From an uncultured Bacteroidales bacterium (lineage in GTDB: Bacteria > Bacteroidota > Bacteroidia > Bacteroidales > Bacteroidaceae), in the NCBI GenBank assembly GCA_902798615.1, contig CADBXL010000017.1:1-49403 (forward strand): a stretch of DNA of 49,403 nucleotides, read 5' to 3'. The translations under genes were made by a program, and so were the position numbers. The notes below the pieces were generated by a model. That model worked only from the letters and a program-made list of their open reading frames with translations. It was not told the origin of the DNA and ran no database searches. This document shows, one piece after another, positions 17,220 through 26,346 of this stretch (position 1 is its first letter; the number at the start of each line of letters is the position of its first letter).

Positions 17220-20033
17220 TTATTCTGGACGCATGATAACCTCGGCATGGTTGCCGCTCTTGAGAATTACATTCTTTATGTAAGAAGAAATATCCTCAGG
17301 AGTTACACTCTCAATAAGCTTCTTACGTTCTGTATAGTTATCCTTGCCGTATAACTTCCAGTCGATAATGGCATTCATCCAGAAACCATTGTTCTTGAGG
17401 TTAATCTCAGTTTGTTTAAGACCATTTTCCTTAATCTTTTTCACCTTGTCAGGATCCACTTTAACGGAAGCATCTGTAACGATTTTCTTCATAAGTTCAG
17501 CAGCCATGTCAAGTTTTGAAGGATCAGAGATAGGAGCTTGTGACTGAAGCACAACATAAGGCTTAGGACCTGCCAAATCAATATTAGCATATGCACCACA
17601 ACTATAGGCAGCAGAAGCATCCTCACGAACCTGTTTCAGCATCTCATTTGAAAGCACCTCACCTACATAGTTCATAAGAATATCATTCTTTAGAGAATTT
17701 TCCACAGGAGCATAGTAGAAGTTTACAAGCTGTGGCTTAGGACTCTCCATCTTACGGACGAAGTCACACTTCTTTTCGCCCTTGAAGTATGAACGTACAT
17801 CCTTGATTTCCACGTTATCGGCCTTCTTGGCAGGAAGAGAGGCAATATACTGCTCTATGAGAGGGAGAAGTGTAGCCTCGTCATAGTTGCCTACGAATAC
17901 GAAAGTATAGTTAGCTGCATTTGCAGTACGCTCCTTGATAATCTCAAGACAACGGTCGTATGAAAGCTGGTCAATATCATCCGTATTTATGATTCTATAG
18001 CGAGGATTGTTGCTATAGATGATATTATTTACAGAATCGCTAAATGTATATTCCGGCTGAAGCACATAGCCAGGAAGAGCAATCTTGAGTTGTGAGATGT
18101 AAGAGTCATAGCCCTTCACATCCTTACTCTTTGCCGTAAAATTGAGATAAACCAACTGCATGAAAGTCTCAATATCCTTTGGAGTTGTGGTTCCGCTTAC
18201 ATTTGAACGTGTAACGCTCAAACTGAAGTTTACACCACATTGCTTTCCTGCAAGAGCCTTCTGCAACTCATTATTGCTGAAGTTACCAAGACCGGAAACT
18301 CTGCCAATGCTACTGAGATGTCTCAGATTAGCATAGTCCTTTTCTCCATAGAGACATGTACCGCCCTTTGCAAATGCCGTCATCTGAATCTCGTCGGCCT
18401 TGAAGTCAGTCTTCTTCAGAATAACGGTTGCGCCATTGCTAAGATAAAGCTCCTTATAGCCAAGAGCTGCGTTATCCGTAGTCTTCTTTATATTGCCCTT
18501 CTTGGGAAGCTCAGCAATCAGAGGCTCGTTCTTTGTATTGTCCACCCAAGCCTCAAGTTTCTCTGCACGAGCAGCCTCGTATGTCTTGCGAAGCTCATCC
18601 ACGGTTGGAACATAGCGGCCTTCCTTATCCTGAGCATATTCATAGACAACAAGGTTTGTATCGCTCATGCTGATTATCTGCTTTGCATACTGGTTGATAG
18701 CCTCCAGTGGAATCATCTGAGATATCTGCTTCCAAATCTGGAACTCATCCTCAATGCTTGGAATTGGCAGATGGTGGAAATAGCTATTGTAATATTCGCC
18801 ACAGAACTGTGAATTCTTGCGCTTGTCACGGTTAGTGTATGCCTTTTCAATCTGAGATAGGAACTCCTCCTTGGCACGGATAAGCTCGGTAGCTGTATAT
18901 CCATGTTGTCTGATACGCATCACCTCGCGTACAACCTCGCGCATTGCATCCATGTCCTTGTTCTCCTTGGGATAGAGTGAGATGTTGAGGGCATCCTTTG
19001 TGTTGGCATATATAAAATTACCTACACCGAAACTTGCACTAATATAAGGGCATTCTGGCTTTTGAACGAGTTCTGAGAAACGTGATTTAGCCATACTTGA
19101 TACCATACGTCTTGCATATTCGTCAATAAACCACATCATTGTGCCTCTGAGACTATCAGGCATGACATCTGTCTTCATGCTGATATTAATCTCGTTGGCA
19201 ACCAGTTCCTTGTCCTTATCCACAAGATATATTGGCTCGTAGTTGTCAGGCACAGGTACCTTCTCTACCTTTGGCGCATTAGGATCAAGAGGAATAGAGC
19301 TAAAGAGTTCCTTGATAACCTTCTCCGTATGGTCCACATCCACGTCACCAACTACTATGACAGCCTGATTGTCTGGACGATACCATTTCTTATAGTATTT
19401 GCGCAGGGCATCGTATTTGAAGTTATCTACCACGCTCATGAGTCCGATAGTTATACGATGTCCCCATTTTGAGTCAGAATAAAGCTTAGGTAAGTTTCTC
19501 TCAGCCAGACGCTGCGAAGCACTGTTTCTCATAGCCCACTCTCCATGAATCACACCACGCTCCTTGTCTATCTCCTTATCCTCAAGCAACAGACCATTAC
19601 TCCAGTCCTTGATGATAATGAGACATGAGTCAAGGGCTGACTGTCGAGTCGTAGGCACATTGTCAATGTTGTAAACTGTCTCATTGAGACTTGTGAAAGC
19701 ATTGAGATCATAACCGAAAGCAACGCCAAGTGAACGGCAGTACTCAATGATGCCATTCTCCTTGAAGTGTTCTGTGCCATTGAATGCCATGTGCTCAAGG
19801 AAGTGAGCCAAGCCGCGCTGCTCTTCTTCTTCCTGCATAGAACCTACACGCTGGGCAATATAGAAGCTTGCAACATGTTCAGGCCATTCATTGTGACGGA
19901 TGTAATAGGTAAGACCGTTAGGTAACTTGCCAATGCGAACTGTCGGATCAACAGGCACAGGCGGCATCTGCTGGGCGTTCACAACTGCTGTAAGCGCAAA
20001 GGCAAACAGCGAAAAGAGTTTTCTTAGTTTCAT
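17220..20033 (-). CDS. M16 family zinc metallopeptidase (two-lobed, secreted)
   Basis: 937 residues. A signal peptide ends near residue 20 (VVNA). The inverted zinc motif HxxEH is HFLEH (His77, Glu80, His81), with the distal Glu expected near residue 157 in the ERGVIHGEW region. M16 domain pairs cover about 30-480 and 520-930; the second lobe lacks the zinc motif, as usual. Relatives are insulinase/pitrilysin-type peptidases that degrade small peptides in the periplasm. Its -7 box TACCTTTG is at 20108-20101 on the minus strand. Confidence 0.93.
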   Translation of the reverse strand: MKLRKLFSLFAFALTAVVNAQQMPPVPVDPTVRIGKLPNGLTYYIRHNEWPEHVASFYIAQRVGSMQEEEEQRGLAHFLEHMAFNGTEHFKENGIIEYCRSLGVAFGYDLNAFTSLNETVYNIDNVPTTRQSALDSCLIIIKDWSNGLLLEDKEIDKERGVIHGEWAMRNSASQRLAERNLPKLYSDSKWGHRITIGLMSVVDNFKYDALRKYYKKWYRPDNQAVIVVGDVDVDHTEKVIKELFSSIPLDPNAPKVEKVPVPDNYEPIYLVDKDKELVANEINISMKTDVMPDSLRGTMMWFIDEYARRMVSSMAKSRFSELVQKPECPYISASFGVGNFIYANTKDALNISLYPKENKDMDAMREVVREVMRIRQHGYTATELIRAKEEFLSQIEKAYTNRDKRKNSQFCGEYYNSYFHHLPIPSIEDEFQIWKQISQMIPLEAINQYAKQIISMSDTNLVVYEYAQDKEGRYVPTVDELRKTYEAARAEKLEAWVDNTKNEPLIAELPKKGNIKKTTDNAALGYKELYLSNGATVILKKTDFKADEIQMTAFAKGGTCLYGEKDYANLRHLSSIGRVSGLGNFSNNELQKALAGKQCGVNFSLSVTRSNVSGTTTPKDIETFMQLVYLNFTAKSKDVKGYDSYISQLKIALPGYVLQPEYTFSDSVNNIIYSNNPRYRIINTDDIDQLSYDRCLEIIKERTANAANYTFVFVGNYDEATLLPLIEQYIASLPAKKADNVEIKDVRSYFKGEKKCDFVRKMESPKPQLVNFYYAPVENSLKNDILMNYVGEVLSNEMLKQVREDASAAYSCGAYANIDLAGPKPYVVLQSQAPISDPSKLDMAAELMKKIVTDASVKVDPDKVKKIKENGLKQTEINLKNNGFWMNAIIDWKLYGKDNYTERKKLIESVTPEDISSYIKNVILKSGNHAEVIMRPE

Positions 20034-20100
20034 TTGTTTTGTTCTTAGTTATAATTTTGGTTTAAGATATTTCGTTCCTTTTTATTTATAATAATAGACG

Positions 20101-20108
20101 CAAAGGTA
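20101..20108 (-). promoter_or_regulatory. Promoter -7 element for the M16 gene
   Basis: On the minus strand TACCTTTG, 68 bp before the ATG. No good -33 box is visible. The rest of the 20034-20253 gap is AT-rich without features. Confidence 0.6.
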
Positions 20109-20253
20109 ATAAAATAGATTTAAGAAAATATCATTTTAACTTCTTTTATTACATTGTGTCCGTATAAAAAGTCATTGTACTCATACTATTATAGTATACA
20201 CACGAGATCTGATTTCGTTCGCGGAATTGCGAAAAATATTTTAAATATTCGTT

Positions 20254-21162
20254 TTATTTGACACCCTCAACCTTGAATCCTGCTTTTCTAAGGAGATTGA
20301 CGACGCCTTTCTCACCACCGAGATGACCTGCACCTACAACGAAGAGGGTAGGGCTATTCTTGATGATTGCAGGGATCTTCTTTGCCCAGTCGCTATTGCG
20401 GTTGAAAATCAAGCCATTCATATACTCCTCAGTCATGTCGCAACTATTCCCCATCTTCATATAGGTGATTTCCAAGAGTTTCTCAATGTTATGCTCATGA
20501 TAGGCATCTAACAAGAGTAAGGTCTGCTTGTCATAAAACTCGCTATTGTCTATGCTGCACATCAGTCGCTCTATCATTTCATTCATAGGTCTTCCGAACA
20601 TTAGTTTTGTCTGGAAATCCATTGTCTCAAGACCATTCGTCTTCTTACCCTTTTGGATAGCGGTTTGCTGAATGCTGAGGTCGATGATATTGTTCGGATT
20701 AAACTTACCCTGCATCTTTTTCAGGAAGTTCGTGATAGTGAGAATATTATCCAATGTTGCTGGATTCATCTTGCCCATCTGCTGAAAGAGCATAGGGTTA
20801 CTGAGACCTGTACCGACTATAGATGTTACGTATTTGTCAAGCTTCTCAAACTGTTCTGCGGTAAGAATATCTTTGATAGTCTTGCCATCAGGAAGCATAG
20901 TTATTGCCTGAGTGGCTGCAAGAGTATCAGGATTAGTCATTGACTTTATGTCAATTTCACCATACACCTGATCAACCTCGTCAAGAGCGGCATTAGCTCC
21001 CGGAATCTTATCCAGATAGCTCCCGTCCTCCAAGTGGAAAGTTCCGATGATATACGATGGTTTCTTCTGAGAGTCAGAAGTGATACGATATAGAAGCTGC
21101 GCATTGGCAGACACGAATGTTGTTGTAGCAAGTGCTACGATTGTGATTAATTTCTTTATCAT
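20254..21162 (-). CDS. TraB/GumN (PrgY-like) family protein
   Basis: 302 residues with a signal peptide (SANAQ near 22). The family's conserved GTFH is at residues 40-43 and the C-terminal GAGHLGGEKGVVNLLRKAG near 275-290; conserved Glu residues lie between. Members are proposed metal-dependent proteases of the Tiki/TraB fold, here periplasmic or outer-membrane exposed. It lies 56 bp after the GntR gene, with a GC-rich repeat in the gap, so read-through from the exporter operon is possible. Confidence 0.88.
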   Translation of the reverse strand: MIKKLITIVALATTTFVSANAQLLYRITSDSQKKPSYIIGTFHLEDGSYLDKIPGANAALDEVDQVYGEIDIKSMTNPDTLAATQAITMLPDGKTIKDILTAEQFEKLDKYVTSIVGTGLSNPMLFQQMGKMNPATLDNILTITNFLKKMQGKFNPNNIIDLSIQQTAIQKGKKTNGLETMDFQTKLMFGRPMNEMIERLMCSIDNSEFYDKQTLLLLDAYHEHNIEKLLEITYMKMGNSCDMTEEYMNGLIFNRNSDWAKKIPAIIKNSPTLFVVGAGHLGGEKGVVNLLRKAGFKVEGVK

Positions 21163-21204
21163 TTTTTCTTTTTGTTTAGTTTTCTGATTGTATCATATTT
21201 CGCC

Positions 21205-21245
21205 TTCCGGCTCCCTCTCTACGGGAGAGGGCGGGGGGAGAGGCC
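21205..21245. repeat. GC-rich intergenic repeat; forms the C-terminus of the GntR gene
   Basis: Copy of the GGCTCCCTCTCTACGGGAGA / GGGCGGGGGGAGAGGCC family. On the minus strand the GntR frame reads into it, ending GLSPRPLP and stopping inside the repeat. Confidence 0.85.
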
Positions 21246-21593
21246 TTGATTCCACACCTCCACTATTTCCTCGATACTTATACCGAGCATTCTCGCCTGT
21301 CGGAACAATTCCGGCAGTTGTTGGCGTTTGAAGTCCTCCTTCTGTCCTTTGAGCAGTTTCTTCTTGGCGTCGGCACATACGAAATAGCCTATGCCACGCT
21401 TCTGGTATACTATTTCCTCGCGTTGCAATACTTCCATAGCTCTTAATACTGTATTATAGTTAATCTCGTAGGTAACAGCCAGTTCCCTGACACTCGGGAT
21501 GCGGTCTTCGCCCTTGTAGTTACCCTTTAGTATCTCTTCGCAAAGCTGATATGCCACCTTGCCGAAGATTGTTTTTTCGTTGGATGTAATCAT
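21219..21593 (-). CDS. GntR family transcriptional regulator, YtrA subfamily
   Basis: 124 residues, the short YtrA size. The winged helix-turn-helix covers residues 8-75 (IPSVRELAVTYEINYNTVLRAM, with the YQKRGIGYFV wing). A short helical dimer region follows. The last eight residues come from the GC-rich repeat. ATG at 21593 overlaps the TGA of the preceding permease (ATGA), so it is translationally coupled to the exporter. YtrA-type regulators usually repress their own ABC operon; the palindrome at 24690-24709 is the natural candidate site. Confidence 0.9.
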   Translation of the reverse strand: MITSNEKTIFGKVAYQLCEEILKGNYKGEDRIPSVRELAVTYEINYNTVLRAMEVLQREEIVYQKRGIGYFVCADAKKKLLKGQKEDFKRQQLPELFRQARMLGISIEEIVEVWNQGLSPRPLP

Positions 21594-22258
21594 ATCATTA
21601 AGAATCCGCTATTAGCCGGCTGCCATCGCTTGTATGTCTGGTAGCTCGCTATGAGAAATACAATGGATAAAACTCCGAACACATAGAAGAGGGTATGGGG
21701 AATCTCTATTAACTGCAATAAGATGATTGTCACCCAGAAGATTCCGCTCATGAACATGTTTATGCCCAAGTGCAAGTTCTTGTTCTTTATCAATGTTGAA
21801 ATAAACATCTCAAATGTTGTCAGGAATGCCAAGATTGAAAACCCGCCTGTCTCTTCTGATATATATCTGATATATCCGCCAATGGCAAAACTTGACGCCT
21901 GTGGAGAGCCGACTGTCAGCAATGAACCGATATATTCCACTACCATAGAGAATATCATACAGGAAATAATGACGAGGAGTATTGTGACAGATGCTGTTGC
22001 ATATTTCCGTATCAATGATTCTGGAAACTGATAGTTAGGTATTGTTCGTAATTCCATAATGATATAGGAAACTGCAAATCCTATTATCATACATAATATG
22101 TAGAGGTCGATATATGCGCCCATGTTACTGTTGTTTACTTCAGATGTACCAGCCAAGGCTATATTAAATAGATTGACTATTCCAAAGAACTGTGAAGCCA
22201 AACATACCAACAGCAACCACCAGCGATATGTAATAATAATATTCTTTATTGTATTCAT
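21590..22258 (-). CDS. ABC exporter permease, paralogue 3
   Basis: 222 residues from the ATG at 22258 (MNTIKNIIITYRWWLLLV); an upstream extension to 22312 is possible but adds polar residues only. Six hydrophobic segments. The protein ends YQTYKRWQPANSGFLMI, almost the same as the two permeases upstream, which marks a tandem gene triplication. It probably forms the membrane channel with the ATPase at 24637. Its stop overlaps the GntR start. Confidence 0.75.
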   Translation of the reverse strand: MNTIKNIIITYRWWLLLVCLASQFFGIVNLFNIALAGTSEVNNSNMGAYIDLYILCMIIGFAVSYIIMELRTIPNYQFPESLIRKYATASVTILLVIISCMIFSMVVEYIGSLLTVGSPQASSFAIGGYIRYISEETGGFSILAFLTTFEMFISTLIKNKNLHLGINMFMSGIFWVTIILLQLIEIPHTLFYVFGVLSIVFLIASYQTYKRWQPANSGFLMI

Positions 22259-22291
22259 AATTCTACTTTGATTTTTATATTTTTGTCCGCT

Positions 22292-22395
22292 CTTCCTCCG
22301 TAGATACTCCATCGATACTCCATCGTTACTCCATCGTTAGTCCATCGTTTCGATGGAGTATCGATGGACAAACGATGGACAAACGACGGAGAAAC
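22292..22395. repeat. Long imperfect palindrome built of CTCCATCGTTA units
   Basis: ACTCCATCGATACTCCATCG and further ACTCCATCG/AGTCCATCG units on the left, CGATGGAGTATCGATGGACA and further units on the right, centred near 22350. It lies in the only large gap inside the exporter operon. Confidence 0.85.
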
Positions 22396-22418
22396 ATAGA
22401 AGGAATGAGGTTTCTACA

Positions 22419-23111
22419 TCATATCATCAGAAGTCCGTTATTTGCTATTTGCCAGCGCTTAAAAAGCTGATAGTTTAATATCAGAAAGACTATTGTTACA
22501 AATAAGCAGATTATGCTTTCTGTCATTGATACAAACATCGGCTTACCGTATGCAAAACAGAAACTATTCAGGAATGAGATTGGCATTATTGCAACAAAAA
22601 TTGGTCCAAAGAGTTTTCTGAATAATACGCCACAAAATACGCCAAAACTCATTTCCGCTAATACAAGTGGGAATATCCCGTTATGGGCAAAGAATCTCAC
22701 AACTCCTCCTATTTCTATTTGCCTGTCAGGGGTATATATAGCAGTCAACATGCTGCCTATCATTTCTATTGGTAGGCTCATAAGGATTGTAGAAATGCAC
22801 ATGAATAAAACAGTCAGCAAGATAATCACATATTTCTGGAATAGCGATATTGGCAATAGCGACAACATGTAATTTCCACGTGGGCTTTTCACCTGAGGAT
22901 TGCACATCATCTTAGGTGCTATTACGCTGATACCAGTAAAGGCTCCGCAAATCATCATAGCCATACTGCTATATGCACTTGTGATAAAAAAATTCGGATT
23001 GTCAACTAAAACGAACATTGCATATAGTCCGCCTATATATATGACACCCAATATCCAAACTACTTTTAGCCACTCCTTTGCGAGTCTGAAAAATAATTTA
23101 TATTTGTTCAT
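22419..23111 (-). CDS. ABC exporter permease, paralogue 2
   Basis: 230 residues with six hydrophobic segments and no signal peptide. It ends NYQLFKRWQIANNGLLMI, the shared ending of the three permeases. The gap to the upstream permease is 24 bp; the gap to the next one (160 bp) holds a long palindrome. Two or three such subunits with one ATPase suggest a heteromeric channel. Substrate unknown. Confidence 0.75.
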   Translation of the reverse strand: MNKYKLFFRLAKEWLKVVWILGVIYIGGLYAMFVLVDNPNFFITSAYSSMAMMICGAFTGISVIAPKMMCNPQVKSPRGNYMLSLLPISLFQKYVIILLTVLFMCISTILMSLPIEMIGSMLTAIYTPDRQIEIGGVVRFFAHNGIFPLVLAEMSFGVFCGVLFRKLFGPIFVAIMPISFLNSFCFAYGKPMFVSMTESIICLFVTIVFLILNYQLFKRWQIANNGLLMI

Positions 23112-23135
23112 AACCTTGCTTCTTTAGCGTTTAAC

Positions 23136-23810
23136 TTATACTCTGAAAATACCACTATTTGCTGGTTGCCAACGCTTGAATAGCTGATAGCTTGCTGCAA
23201 TCAAGAGGATAGAGCTTGCCAGACATACGATTATCCCATTTGTGGACATTGCGCGAGGAGACAGAAGGTAATCAAAATACACAGGTGTAAATAAGAATGT
23301 TGCCATAACTAATGGCGCGATTGTTAATCCCATTACTTGCTTGCTTCGCACAAGTGAATAGACAAAGGTGCTTGCGCAAGAAAGTACGATAGCTATGAAT
23401 ATCATCGAGTTGTTATTGAAGCTGTACTTCAGAAAACCTCCTATGGCAATCTGCTGTTCCACCATATTGCCTATTGTGAAAATATGAGCTATAGCCTCGA
23501 TAGGAATTGTAAGAAGGCAGATAGCGACTATGGTGAGAAATGCTATACCCATTGGCATGAAGAATTTTGTACTCTTTGATGTTGGGAGCAGATACAATAG
23601 CTTCTTTTCATACATCTTATAGTATACATTATTCAACAGAGAGAACAAGAAAAACCACAGCATCCATATAATGTTGTACAATCTGGCAACAAAGTCTGCT
23701 GTCGGCATGGTTGCACGTAATATTGTCAGGATTATGAAAAAGCCCAACGGCATTAATCCTATATACAGCGAAGACTTATATGTATTCAGGAAAATCTTGA
23801 ATGTGTTCAT
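23136..23810 (-). CDS. ABC exporter permease, paralogue 1
   Basis: 224 residues, six hydrophobic segments, ending SYQLFKRWQPANSGIFRV. Start is the ATG 5 bp after the ATPase stop, so the two are co-translated. Similar in layout to ABC-2-type bacitracin/lantibiotic or YtrC-like permeases, but I cannot name the family with certainty. Confidence 0.78.
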   Translation of the reverse strand: MNTFKIFLNTYKSSLYIGLMPLGFFIILTILRATMPTADFVARLYNIIWMLWFFLFSLLNNVYYKMYEKKLLYLLPTSKSTKFFMPMGIAFLTIVAICLLTIPIEAIAHIFTIGNMVEQQIAIGGFLKYSFNNNSMIFIAIVLSCASTFVYSLVRSKQVMGLTIAPLVMATFLFTPVYFDYLLSPRAMSTNGIIVCLASSILLIAASYQLFKRWQPANSGIFRV

Positions 23811-23815
23811 AGCTT

Positions 23816-24637
23816 TTATTTCTTAAAAGCGTTGGAATTTGCGTTTACTGCCTCGAAGAGAAGTTCAAGACTTACGGGTGTCTCTTCTTCTGAGTCTGTA
23901 CGACGAGCCACACAGAGATTGCCCTCAAGGCTCTTCTCTGAATAGAGCACCTCACCCTTTGGCGATGTGCCGAAAGTGTATTTCTGGCCAAGTCCTTCTG
24001 TTGTATCGTTTATGAGAAGATCCTTTTCACCAACGATGACGATGTGGTCAACCATCTTCTCAACATCGTGTACCTGATGGGTAGAGATAACAATTATCCG
24101 ATTCTCGGTCATGTGACTGTTTATGAGCTTGCGGAAGATGCGCTTTGAAGGAATGTCAAGTCCGTTAGTAGGCTCATCCATAAGCAGATAAGGCACGTTG
24201 GTAGCTAATGCGAAGCATATCATCATCTTCTTCTTTGTACCCATAGAGAGCTTGTTGAGGCTCTTCTTTTCTGATTTGAGATCGAACTCGCGCATACACT
24301 CGTCCATTACCTCCTGACTATAATCCTTGTAGAAAGGACTATAAAGCTTGATGAAGTTCTCAAGAGAGAGGTTAGGCACAATAAGTTCCTCTGGGATGAA
24401 ATACAGTTTCTCAAGAATTGACTTGCTCTTGGTCTTTACGTTTTCGTCATCGATGGAAATCACGCCTTGCTTGGCAAAAAGCTGTCCGGTGATAAGGTTA
24501 AGAAGCGTTGTCTTACCAGTACCGTTCTTGCCGAGTAGTCCTACAATAGAACCAGGATTCAACTGAAGGTTCACGTTCTCAAGTACATTCTCCTTTGAGC
24601 TTTTATAGCCGAAAGTCAGGTTTTGAATCTGTATCAT
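23816..24637 (-). CDS. ABC transporter ATP-binding protein
   Basis: 273 residues, first gene of the operon. Walker A is GKNGTGKT (36-43), the signature LSMGTKKKM lies near 132, Walker B with LLMDEPTNGLD near 154-164, and the switch His in STHQ near 190. A C-terminal extension of about 60 residues follows. It powers the three downstream permeases; the gene order ATPase, permeases, GntR matches YtrA-controlled exporters that respond to cell-wall-active compounds in Firmicutes, although there the regulator comes first. Confidence 0.93.
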   Translation of the reverse strand: MIQIQNLTFGYKSSKENVLENVNLQLNPGSIVGLLGKNGTGKTTLLNLITGQLFAKQGVISIDDENVKTKSKSILEKLYFIPEELIVPNLSLENFIKLYSPFYKDYSQEVMDECMREFDLKSEKKSLNKLSMGTKKKMMICFALATNVPYLLMDEPTNGLDIPSKRIFRKLINSHMTENRIIVISTHQVHDVEKMVDHIVIVGEKDLLINDTTEGLGQKYTFGTSPKGEVLYSEKSLEGNLCVARRTDSEEETPVSLELLFEAVNANSNAFKK

Positions 24638-24689
24638 ATCTGTTTTGTTTTTATTGTTTGAAATTCTGTTTGTTGATACACTTGCATGG

Positions 24690-24709
24690 TGTCATAGTGA
24701 AGTATGACA
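24690..24709. promoter_or_regulatory. Operator candidate TGTCATA-N6-TATGACA
   Basis: A perfect 7-bp inverted repeat, 3 bp downstream of the -7 box of the exporter promoter and 52 bp before the ATPase ATG. A repressor bound here would block transcription start. Confidence 0.65.
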
Positions 24710-24712
24710 GTG

Positions 24713-24744
24713 TAAAGATAGATTGTTGTTTTGAACTAACCAAA
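24713..24744 (-). promoter_or_regulatory. Promoter of the ABC exporter operon
   Basis: On the minus strand TTTG (24744-24741), 20 nt, TATCTTTA (24720-24713), near consensus. Confidence 0.7.
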
Positions 24745-24956
24745 CTTTTTGCGCATTTTCGGTATTTCTTTAACTTATATTAACAAAATCTGGATTCACA
24801 TTAATAAAGAATAAAATTTCAAACATTGATTTTTCCGAAGAATTTTTTGTACAGAAGAGGAAGAATACAGGGAATATCCCCTTAAAGGAGGACTTTTCTT
24901 TCTTGGATATTTCTATTGCATCTTCATAACAAGCCCTATGTAATTCCTATGCAAAT

Positions 24957-25020
24957 CCAATAGAGCTCCAATTGGCTATTGGAGTTGAATTGGAGCTGGA
25001 TTGGACTTGGATTGGAGTTG
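24957..25020. repeat. Imperfect palindrome of ATTGGAGTTG-type units
   Basis: AGCTCCAATT (24964-24973) and AATTGGAGCT (24988-24997) are perfect arms; flanking CCAAT/ATTGG units continue the symmetry. The 24767-25414 stretch holds this and the CTGTCAC cluster, and no gene. Confidence 0.75.
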
Positions 25021-25115
25021 CTACGACCTTACATCGAAAAATAAGCGAGAATTAAGTTTTGTTTACCGATGATTTTTTTCATCACCACAAAACAAAAAAA
25101 ATTTTTTCACGTTTT

Positions 25116-25292
25116 TCCTGTCACACCGTCATACTTGTTGTATATCAGCGAGTTATGCGTGACAGGAAGATTGTTCTCCTGTCACATTGCCGTCACAAGG
25201 TAAATGTATGCGTGACAGGAGTGTGACAGAAGAGAAATGCTCCTGTCACACGTAACCGACTGACACTCAGGCAATGTGACGGTGTGACGGCA
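25116..25292. repeat. Cluster of alternating TCCTGTCAC / GTGACAGGA sites
   Basis: The nonamer occurs five times in alternating orientation: 25116-25124 (+), 25159-25167 (-), 25177-25185 (+), 25212-25220 (-), 25241-25249 (+). TATGCGTGACAGGA is repeated exactly at 25154 and 25207. Related GTGAC and GTGACGG sites follow to 25292. Confidence 0.8.
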
Positions 25293-25483
25293 AAATCGCG
25301 AAAAAACTTTTTAATTTTCCATACGTCTTTTTTTTGTATTTTGGAAGTCTTAGGACTAAAGTTTAGAGTTGAGAGTTTAGGGGGTAGAGTTGTGCACTTC
25401 ACACTAACCCCTAATATAGGACATACAGCTACGGTCCGGACAACGAAAAGATATCCAGCGGTGACGGCAACACTGGTCAGCAT

Positions 25484-26338
25484 GTGTATCTGGACGACTA
25501 CGAAAAGATAACGAAAGATAATGTCACCACGGAATACTATTTCCTTGAAAACGACGTTATTGTTACGAAGAAAACAGGAACCTCTGGTAGTTCTTCTATA
25601 AAGCTTTATCAAGCAGTTACGGACAACCTTGGCAGTATTCTTGCTGTTTATGGTGAGACAAACAACCTCGTATTCAAGGCTAAGTATGACGTATGGGGTA
25701 AGCAGACCGTATATAAGAATGCACTCGGACTGTACCGCGGTTATACAGGGCATGAGATGCTCCCAGGCTTCGAGCTTATCAACATGGGAGGTAGAATGTA
25801 CGATCCTGTCGTTGCACGTTTCCTCTCTTGCGACAACTTCGTTCAGGAGCCAACTAACTCGCAGAACTTCAACAGGTATTCATACTGTCTGAACAATCCG
25901 CTGAAATATACTGATCCGTCAGGTAATGCATTCGTAATTGATGATGTTACTATAGCCTTCATGGCTTATGGTTTGGCAAGCAGTATGATGACAGCTGCTG
26001 CTACAGGACAGAATGTCTGGAGGGCTGCAGGTATAAACATCTTATCACAAGGTGCTACTCTCGGTATTGGAGCTGCATTTGGAAGTTGCGGTGGAGTTGG
26101 ATATGAGATATTACGCGCAGGTGCTTATGGATTTACTTTAGGTGTTGGATGTGAACCTGTTCAAATTCCATTCGGTACCCCAATTCCTTATCCTGCCCTT
26201 ATTTTTCAAACAGGTTGGTCAAATGCTTCTGGTCATATAGACGTATCAGGTTCATGGTTTGGAATAGGAACAGGAGGACATGCAGATCAATATTTTAACA
26301 GTGGTAAACACCCCACATATGTATGGTATTCTAAATAA
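25484..26338 (+). CDS. Orphan RHS tip: RHS core end plus variable C-terminal domain (5'-truncated)
   Basis: 284 residues from ATG at 25484. RHS-type sequence is in frame from about 25421 (TYSYGPDNEK) after a TAA at 25412, so the N-terminal thousands of residues of a normal RHS protein are missing. Residues 40-145 are the RHS-associated core (DNLGSILAVYG, YRGYTGHEMLPGFELINMGG, GRMYDPVVARFLS, then YSYCLNNPLKYTDPSGN). After this conserved boundary the sequence changes to a variable tip of about 135 residues rich in Gly, ending SGHIDVSGSWFG and HPTYVWYSK. Tips of this kind are usually toxins. A GHID plus VWY ending is reminiscent of cell-wall amidase effectors, but no catalytic Cys region is evident. 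Probably a silent cassette or remnant. Confidence 0.75.
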   Translation: MYLDDYEKITKDNVTTEYYFLENDVIVTKKTGTSGSSSIKLYQAVTDNLGSILAVYGETNNLVFKAKYDVWGKQTVYKNALGLYRGYTGHEMLPGFELINMGGRMYDPVVARFLSCDNFVQEPTNSQNFNRYSYCLNNPLKYTDPSGNAFVIDDVTIAFMAYGLASSMMTAAATGQNVWRAAGINILSQGATLGIGAAFGSCGGVGYEILRAGAYGFTLGVGCEPVQIPFGTPIPYPALIFQTGWSNASGHIDVSGSWFGIGTGGHADQYFNSGKHPTYVWYSK

Positions 26339-26346
26339 TAACAAAA

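Noticed and set aside
22292-22395. Possible CRISPR or recombinase inversion site
   Set aside because: Units are too short and contiguous, and no invertase gene is adjacent; best described as an imperfect palindrome.
25193-25753. 186-codon minus frame over the CTGTCAC cluster and RHS start
   Set aside because: It spans repeat DNA and the opposite strand of clear RHS coding sequence.
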